Part shown: piece by piece, positions 32,101-41,100 of the stretch | How positions within the stretch are numbered: position 1 is the stretch's first letter | Layout: each line of letters begins with the position of its first letter | Assembly: GCF_037126465.1 (NCBI RefSeq) | Contig: NC_088202.1 | Coordinates: forward strand, 128,292,123 to 128,356,122 | Reading direction: 5' to 3' | Source: Ornithodoros turicata | Lineage: Eukaryota > Arthropoda > Arachnida > Ixodida > Argasidae | Length of the DNA stretch: 64,000 nt | Notes under the pieces: generated by a model | The model's input: only the letters and a program-made list of their open reading frames with translations | Told to the model about the DNA's origin: nothing | Database searches by the model: none | Translations under genes and position numbers: made by a program

Positions 32101-35100
32101 GGTTCACAGATGCATGTGCCATCGACTGGATTGCATGTCCCTTCATTTTCACAGCTGCAGGAAGATGCACACTCTGCTCCATAGGTCAAAGGTGGGCAAG
32201 GTCGTCCACACGTAGGACCGGTCCAACCCGGCATGCATTTGCAAGTACCTTTCCATGGATGGCATCTGTGGAAAAAGCAGCTGTGGCTATAATAATGCAC
32301 ACTGTTGAGTTCTAGTTAATACGCATCTTTCAAAACTGGGCCACCATGTATCGGGAAGACATAAAGCCCAGCTCTTGTTGGAAATATTTTAGCGAGCCTC
32401 TTTCCAAGAAGCCATGCAAAGATAGTTATAGATCTAAAACAACATGAGGTTGCAGGAAAGGGAAAACACCACAGAAAGGATTTTAATTGCAGCTTCTCGT
32501 AAAGGTGATGGGCACATCCCCCCCAATGACAACTGTAGGGGTGAGGCTGAAGGCAATCACAACATGAACCAAAAGCTGCGCTAAAACATCATGTCAGGCA
32601 TGCATAAGAAGTCTGGAGAACAATATGTTTACTGTACAAAGCAGGACAATCACAATCTTGAGGACATTATACTGTGCAAAAAGCCAGATTACAGTGTACT
32701 TACAGTATTGTACTTTCCTTCTCACACTGGCAAAACTGATCACAACCTGGACCATACATGTGATCAGCACATGCTGAAAAAACACAGCAGATAGAAAAAA
32801 AACTTAGCCAAAGAGCAAATACTTTCGACAGCACATGCTCTACATGACAGCCAAGACTGAGGGTGAAGTGCACCACAAAAGACCGTATCTACAATATCCG
32901 ACATTTTCTGGTCAAATACGTTTCACAAACTGACAGTAAAAACTGGGTGATAATTCTAGGAGAAATTCAACATTCCTCATGCATTCAAGTATTGTCATGT
33001 TTACCATGTCTAATCATATGTCTTGTCATGTTTACTGTCATGCCACTCCGGACTCAGAAAACAGCGTCTATTTTATTTAGGCCATGAAAAGAAGGTGCCT
33101 CAAGGATTCTATATGCGAAATTTCAATCCTGTTTACGAACGCTGTGCATTTCTGTCAATTTTTGAAGATCTGCTGAGCCTCCACAAGTTTTGACGACGTA
33201 ACGAGCGACTGAAGTAATCATAAGCCCACAAATCGCAATGATGTCATATTCTGGAGAGGGCATTCGTCTCCTAGCAACGACGCCGGCGTCCAGGGAGGGT
33301 CACGTGTAGTCAAGTGGTGGAGAAGTAACGCGAGGCTGATAGAAAGAGGGGGAAATGGGAGAGATAACTTCTCCCTCCTGTTTGTTTTCTCCAAGGTCGG
33401 AGCGGGTGGATGGTATGTGTCACGTGAGGCTCCGCTACCGGAGTGCAAAAAGTGAGCCCCCTGGAAGACGGGAAGCGCAACGACGTTGCCAGACGAGCGC
33501 AAGACACTCCGTCAGAGCACAACATGACGTCACAGTTCTCTAAAAATAAAAATTAATTTTCTCTATCTTTCGTGTCACGTAGAGCCAAAATATTTTGCAA
33601 GAATTGAAAGTGAGACAGGATTTCAGTAACATAACTGTGGTAGGACTCTGAAGACACGAGATTTAGTCCGTATTTTTTTAGTCACACCCACAATATGAAT
33701 ATCTGAAAACGTGCATCTGATTTGTATACACATGTATAGTTTGTTGTGTCAAATGGTTCAGGTTCACATATGCTATAGCAGTGATGGCCACTAACTATTT
33801 CTACAGTAGTTTAACTATAACTACTAACTACTTCCTGATGGAGTAGTTTAACTAGTAGTTCAACTACTTTTCAGGGGAGGTAGTTAAAACTACTTCTTTA
33901 ACTACTGCAATGTATTTTAACTACATCTCTAACTACTTAACGTGATCCATCAACACCAATCCCATTCTATAGTGTACTTGGACATCTAAATATGGATCAC
34001 AAGCAGCGATAAAAGAGGAGATTTAGTACACATGCACAGGACAATTGCCCTGCACCTCCTTTCTCATCAAACAAGTAGCTCAAGGTAAAAGTCGGAAGCA
34101 CAATCCTGCCTTCGTGCACAATCGGAAGTAGTTGGCGCCTGTAGTAACCTAACTACTGTAGTTAACTACTCGAAATGGTAGTTTAACTAGTAGTTTTACT
34201 ACATTTCTACAAGTAGTTGATAACTACTTTTTAACTACAATCAGGCAGTTTAACTAGTATAGTTTAACTACATGTAGTTAACTACTGGCTATCACTGTGC
34301 TATAGATTCTATTGCTTACTACAGCTTTTTTGGCGCTTTCTTGGTGCATAAAACTTGCAAAGTCCAAGGTAAATAAGGTAAGACAATATATACCTCTAAG
34401 GTCAATTTGCGGTCAACGTATCGGCCGGAACTGGGTTTTACTAACAAAATCACAGATAAACAACTAGAAATTGTTAGTAAATATATATGAGAGTGATTAC
34501 CTCTGCTCTCGCACTTTGGTCCAGTAAAACCAGGCTGGCATATGCACTGTCCATTTGAAGCATTACAGCTTGCACCATTTTCGCAGTCACACTTCTGCAA
34601 GGTGTGAGCACATTATAAGAAACAGAAAATTAGGGTTCTTGTGGTAGTGGTATGTCCTTACTAACGGAAAATTCTAAAGACTTAAACATCTGAATCTTTC
34701 AGTAAACACACAGGCATATGAACACTACAATGAAAGTTATTCACAGTCTTCAAGTATGTTGGAGTCCCAACAACACACTTCCATAGCTTTGCAATGTTCA
34801 GCCATGTTGTCTCTAACACTTTATTCGTCTCGAAGCAGACATAATTTACATGTTGCATTCAGCAGTAATTCTTTTTTTGTTTTTAGTAGCTTACAATTGC
34901 TTTCGTAGTAGATATTTCAATCCCCTACGTCTCTGAATCTGTGACTATATCACATTTTTATTCAGCCATGCTGCGTATAGTAAATTAGCAATTAGTGGAT
35001 ATAATAAACCTTTCTGCAGCTCTTGTGAAAAGCAAAAGCAAAAGCAAAATACCAGCAGTGTATCAAAGTGAGTCATGTAAACAGTGTGCAACTATATTGC

Positions 35101-38100
35101 CCTTTCTATTTACATATTAGCGATCGCTGCAACATATCCTCAGAACAACAATAACAGCGAAGGACATGATGTCATTCATCATTGCTTAATGTCTGTTGCT
35201 AATTTACTGGTCTTGTTAACAGGCATTACAGATAACTGGCTATAGGGATATAACGCTGTTTGCACATACATTGCAAAAAGGGGACCAAAGCAATAGCTGT
35301 GGCTGCACAACAAGAGCAGTTCTCATTATAATAAACACTGACCTTTGTACAGTTCAGGCCGTAAGTTCCAAAGGGACACTCATTCTGGCACCGTTCTCCA
35401 GTGTAGCCTGGTGCACAGTTACATTCACCAGTCAAGTGGTCACAGAAAGCCCCGTTGTAGCAATGGCACCTTTGGCTGCAGTTCATACCATAAAATCCTG
35501 ATGGGCATGGGTTTGCACAAACAAGGCCCTGAATGGCAGAAGAAGTCAGTTATGCACCACTTTTTGTGGAGATACATGCTGGCAGATAAACAACACGAAG
35601 AGAGAGAGAGAGAGCATGCACTCACCGACCAACCATCAGGGCAGTAGCAGTGTCCATTGACTGGGTTACAGGTACCCCCATTTTGACAGTTACACTTGCT
35701 AGAGCACTGGTCACCATGAGTTCCATCTGGACAGAGTTCGTGGCAACTGAAACGAAAACCCAAACAAAAATTCAGGTCTTTCAAGAAGCACAGAATGTAT
35801 GTGAGTAGTGTTATGCGGTTGGAAACGTACAGGGGTCCTCTGTACCCAGGAGCACAGGTACAAGCACCAGACACATGGTCACAAAGAGCACTGTTTTCAC
35901 AGCGGCACTCCTGACCACACTCGTAGCCGTATGTGCCAGAGTTACATGGTTCACTGCAGTCAATGCCCTGCCATCCTGAAATAATACATAAGTGATTTAA
36001 GCATGTTTCGCAAAATTATGTAGCATGACTGTCGTTCAAAGAGCAATTAACATCGAAATTGAAGTAAAGACGGCAACTGTAGTGACATCTTACCCGGAGT
36101 GCAAGCACAAGCACCACTGACAGGATCACATCTAGCTTTGTTTTGACAAGGACAATCCTTCTGGCAATCTTGACCCCATTTGCCAGTAGGACAAGCTGGA
36201 AGTACATTGTAGTATCATTGTAAGATCATGGTCTCGTACCCAGGATAAGGCATGACCACTCAATGGGGCTGCTATATGGCACAACACGTTGTAAGTGTCA
36301 AGTAAAACTGTAATGTTGGAACTTGAAGTTGTTCACTTACTGTAGAACACTTGAGAGCAGAAAAAGAAGTGTGTAGTAAGAACATAATTAGTAAATTAGC
36401 ATTAGCAATACATGAACCATCTGGCACATACATAATTAGCACTGTATCAAAGCAGCCTTAGTAAGTCTCTTACTAGTAGGGACACAAGGCTGTGGTATTG
36501 CAAGCAAATTCTTACGCACAGCAGAAAAGGACGACACTGACAGGATGGAAAATGAAAGCATGCTGATTCAAATGGTTTCGGAAATTCTGCAGCCGTACAG
36601 AAAGGCTGCAGATCACTTGGGATGTCGAAATGCATCTTTGTCTTTCCAAACTTTTTTGGTCATTAATTTAACTTACAGAAATTGCATGTGGGCCCTCCCC
36701 ATCCTGGCTGGCATTCGCAGGTCTCCGGGCTCGAACATGTTCCGTGTATACATGGGTTATTGCAAAGAGCTAGAAAGGATGATAAGAGGAAACTTGATCA
36801 GAAAATACGCCGTTGTCATAATGCAAGTGGGGTATGACTACAATAACACTTACGCAAGCATTTTGAACCATCTGAGTTCTCCACGTAGCCTTTACAGCAC
36901 ACCTTGACAGTGCGTGTACTTTCTTTCACTTCCGTTTTATATGCCAACGAGTATGTTATCCTGAAGAGGAAAAAAAGTTTTGTTGTATAACTTGAGGAGT
37001 TGGGAACTTCAAAAATAAGGGTCTTGCTTTGCTTCATGTAAGTCACCTGTATTTTGAACAACGTGGTGGAAATGCCAAACACCATGTGTATGTCCTCACA
37101 GTGTACGGTTTATTGTAGGAGACTCTCACTGTGGTAAGGTACCTACAGAGAAGGAATGATATTTTCAGCACAGGAGAAACAATAGTCGTAAGCGTTAACG
37201 CTTACTTTTCTTGCTTTGTACAGACATTGGGTCCGTCATCCAAGGCCCCCGTCCTCGGCAGCATAATAAAGACAGTTATACATATATACCTGTAAAGAAA
37301 AAGGAAATGGAGATGCCCTCATGTACGGCATGACAACAGCAAACACAAATCTTAAAATGACGATACTGCAAAAGAAAACAGTCATGATTCTAATGGGGTC
37401 AGATGACCATGAACACATAGCCAGTGTAAGGTATGTGATGAACGAAATTTAACTAAATTGAACTAGCTCTTTCTAACCAGCCCACCCAGCATCCAGAAAG
37501 AGATAACACAGACATGGCTTATCACGTCCGACTTTCACTGCGATAATGCTTTCCCTCTCTCAATTTTAGGAACTGCTACTTTTTCTACTATCACTCTGTG
37601 GGCTGGCTTTGGAACCTCCTTTCGTCAGACTGTGAGCGATTGCGCTCGAAAAGTCATCGCGCGTTATGGTCCAGTGCTCCGAAAAGCATGACGTTCGGCT
37701 ATTTTTTTAGATGGCATAGCTCACGAATATCACTGTCAATTTACATGAATTTGAGTGAATCCGGCACGCTCTTCATATTGGTGGGGTAAAAAAGTGACCT
37801 TCACTTAGCAAATTTCCGAGTTCAGTTTGCATATATTTACATAATTAAACTTACGATGTGATGTGATGTGATGTGATGTGATGTGAATATAGAAAAAAAT
37901 GGGGATGTGAGTTTCGACGAAGTCAAACTGGCTACCCCAGTACACTTAATACAGAAAGTTCAATCCGATGATGAGATGATGAAAACGCAAAAGGATGATG
38001 TCCAGAGATGAACAGAGATGATAATGGAGTTCAACATCTAGGTCAATTAAACTTTCGATAGATGACATTCACATCAGGAGGTGGCAAAATCCTAATAAGG

Positions 38101-41100
38101 ATAAATGCCGTTAACCACATGATTCTAGGTGTCGTAGTTTTTTTAATTATAATTCTGTGACATGCTTTCTGGGACACCCTGTATACAGGGTGTTTCAGTA
38201 ACCATGTCAAAAAAATTGATTTAGAAAGTATGCAACCTATGCATATGTGATCAATGATATTTAGTCTTGCTAGTTTCTTGCCACATGTTGGGGCACAAAT
38301 GTCACCAGGGGCAGATCTAGAAAGGGGGGTGGGGGTTAGGATGTCCTGATCCCCTCCTCAATTTCTGTCTTCACATAATTCACATTTAATTGACCTAGAT
38401 CGTGTATACAACATGCTGACCAAGGCTGGAGCCCCCTCACAGAAAAATCCTGGCTCCGCTTCTAGATGTCACGCGTTAATTATGCTAATTTTGCTACTTG
38501 AACTCGTAGCCAGGCGCGGATCTAGGGGCGGGGGGGGGGGGGGGGGGGGGGGTCCAGGGTTCCGGACACCCCACCCATCAATTCCATCCTTTAACATAGG
38601 GTTCAATGGACCAATCCCAGCATGCACGCGGCACATGTCCATAGCGGACCCCCCCCCCCCCCCCCCCCCCCCCTCGGGAAAATCCTAAATCCGCCCCTGC
38701 TCGTAACCAAATGAAGGTAGCGTTTTTCTTCATGAATTCGATGGCCTATGGCCACAATTCACAATCCCGACAAAAATCAGCAAGTTTTCCATGAGGTTTC
38801 TACAAGAATTTGACAGCCGAAAATCCCTCCCTCGCCGAGCAGCGCTCGCTGACATATTTGCCGCCGATGTGCAGACCTTCGCCAAAGAGCCCTCATCCCA
38901 GTGCAAGAACAAGATAAGCCACACCGCAATCACACTGTTGTCCCCATATCCATATGTGTCTGTCATCGGCCACTGATATGACGGGTTGCGCGATAAGGCT
39001 TTCGATGATAATGCGGCACCCTGTCACTCTCTCCACTTCGCCTCGATTAAGGCGGAGTCAAGTCCGAATAAAGTCACTGGATGTAGCCAGTGGCTACATT
39101 CAGTGGCAGTCCGCAAGCGCGCTTTGGCGAGCGACGGATTTTCGGCTGCCAAATTTTTGTAGAAACCTGTTGAAAAAAATTTCTGACTTTTTGTTGGGAT
39201 CGGGTATTGTAGCCATAGGCTATCGAATTCATGAAGAAAAACCCTACCTTCACTTGGTTAACTTTCGAGTCCAAATAGCAAAAATTAGTTTAATTATAAT
39301 AATAATGCGTGACATGTGTGCCACAATGTGTGATAAAAAACAAACAGGAGCGTTGACCCCATATACATACATTTTTATATTAACAACATTTTTGACATGG
39401 TTACTGAGACACCCTGTATTATACTATACGGAGTGTCTTTCTTATTCGACACGATTTCTTTTTAATGTTAGAGATGCATAATTTCAGTTTTCGCGGGCGG
39501 ATTATTCGGCAAGACCGTCGTAGGACAACGTATGCAACTACTGGACGACTAATTAACTAAAATTCATTAATTAACTTATTAGATGTTTTGTGGGTAATGC
39601 GAGATAGCAGAATTGCAGCCCGTAATTATTCAAATCCATCGCCCGTATTAAACACCCTGAGAAAGGAAACGTACCTTGAGATACAAATTTCCGAATTTTG
39701 CTATGTAAATGAGCCGAAACCGGGACTACGCACTACTCGAGCGCAGAAACGACACGCCCTTCGCCTTATCGGGATGGGACAGCGGTCTATCCGGCCAACA
39801 GATCAGCGCCTACTCCAATCAGCTCCATCGCTCCGAAGCACGTGAACCCTCACATGGAATGCGTAGTTCACCCAGGAATGCCGATCGCTCTTTCTGCGTT
39901 CGAGTGGTGCGCAGGCTCATTTCCATAGGAAAATTTGGCAATTTATATCTCATAGTACATTCGCTTCTCAGGGTGTTCGACAAGGACGACGGATTTTAAC
40001 AATTAATAGAGAGTTTTAGCAGACCGTTGATAACGTGGCTACCGTCTCATCGTATCAACCGGAACCAATCAGTGGATAAGATTCTGAGTCACGCACGAGT
40101 GCGACTGGTTCCCATAGAGACGATAACTTTATCAACGGTATACTAAAACTCACTATTAACTCTCACACTCTCGCGTGTCACGCGTGGGAATGTCACTCTT
40201 TTCGCTAATGGCTCGAATGTTCCCAAACTAGCGGCCACCGCGAGCGTGAAATCGCCATATCGCTGATATCTGCGACCGCTTGATATTTTCGCTCTCGCTT
40301 ACAAGATGACGAACGAAAAAAATAAACAAATAAAAGTAAAACTAAAACATAGGCGCATGCTCCTGCCACCGGCTGTGCTGTCTGAGGTTTTCCCTGGGTT
40401 TTCCGAAGACTTTGCAGACGAATGTCGGCACAGTTCCCCCTGAAGTCGGCCCAGGACGCATACGCCCCCCCCCGTCCCCCACTCCTTCCTGCTGTCCTCT
40501 CTCAATCTTTCCACGTCTGTACGCCGCTCATCGCCACATTGCTTTGCAGCGCTAACACGGAATTTAAAAAAAAAACATAGGGGCATGCTGGCACTTAGAA
40601 ATGTAAATAAACTAACTGCGATAATAAACCACAGCCGTTGCAGAAGCCTGGCCGCTTCCGCGGGACTTGTCCCGCATACTGTAAACGTATTTTTACTCGC
40701 GATGTATTAATTTTCGCGAATCGCATTTGAGAAGTTATTCGCGAATATTTAATTTCGCGATTCCAGGTCTGCTTCCTTCCGCGGGATCAACGTCAAGCTG
40801 TGTTCGCGAGTACAATTTTTCGCGATTTTTTAGCGGTCGCGAAATTCGCGAAAATTAATGCATCGCGAATAAAAATACGTTTACAGTAGGGGGGGGGGGG
40901 GGTTGTCCAGTCCTGTACCAACACGGCGGCTATCCTCACAGGATTGAATGGACGTCGGACTTGATGGGGTTTTCCTCCCCTGCCGGTCCTGCTGCGGTCG
41001 CTCCGTCGGCTGCGGCTTCGCTGGAGATAGCACGCATTCCTGCTTCTCCTCTATATTTTGTTTTATATCCTGTTCTCCCCTGTCTGTGAGTACCCAAGCA

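Larger units (their letters stand above)
38186..39416. mobile_element. Foldback DNA element with long inverted arms and TA duplication
   Basis: The outer termini CAGGGTGTTTCAGTAACCAT and ATGGTTACTGAGACACCCTG are inverted and flanked by TA (38184-38185, 39417-39418). The inversion continues inward for several hundred bases: 38703-38850 (CATGAATTCGATGGCCTATGG..., GCAGCC/GACAGCCGAAAATCC) is complementary to 39110-39270. Two small hAT-type MITEs have inserted into the left arm only. The end of a similar element (…GGGACACCCTGTA) abuts the left side. Confidence 0.85.

Noticed and set aside
36545..36907. Plus-strand 120-codon ORF
   Set aside because: It is the shadow of drpr exons 4 and 5, whose minus-strand cysteine pattern is unmistakable.
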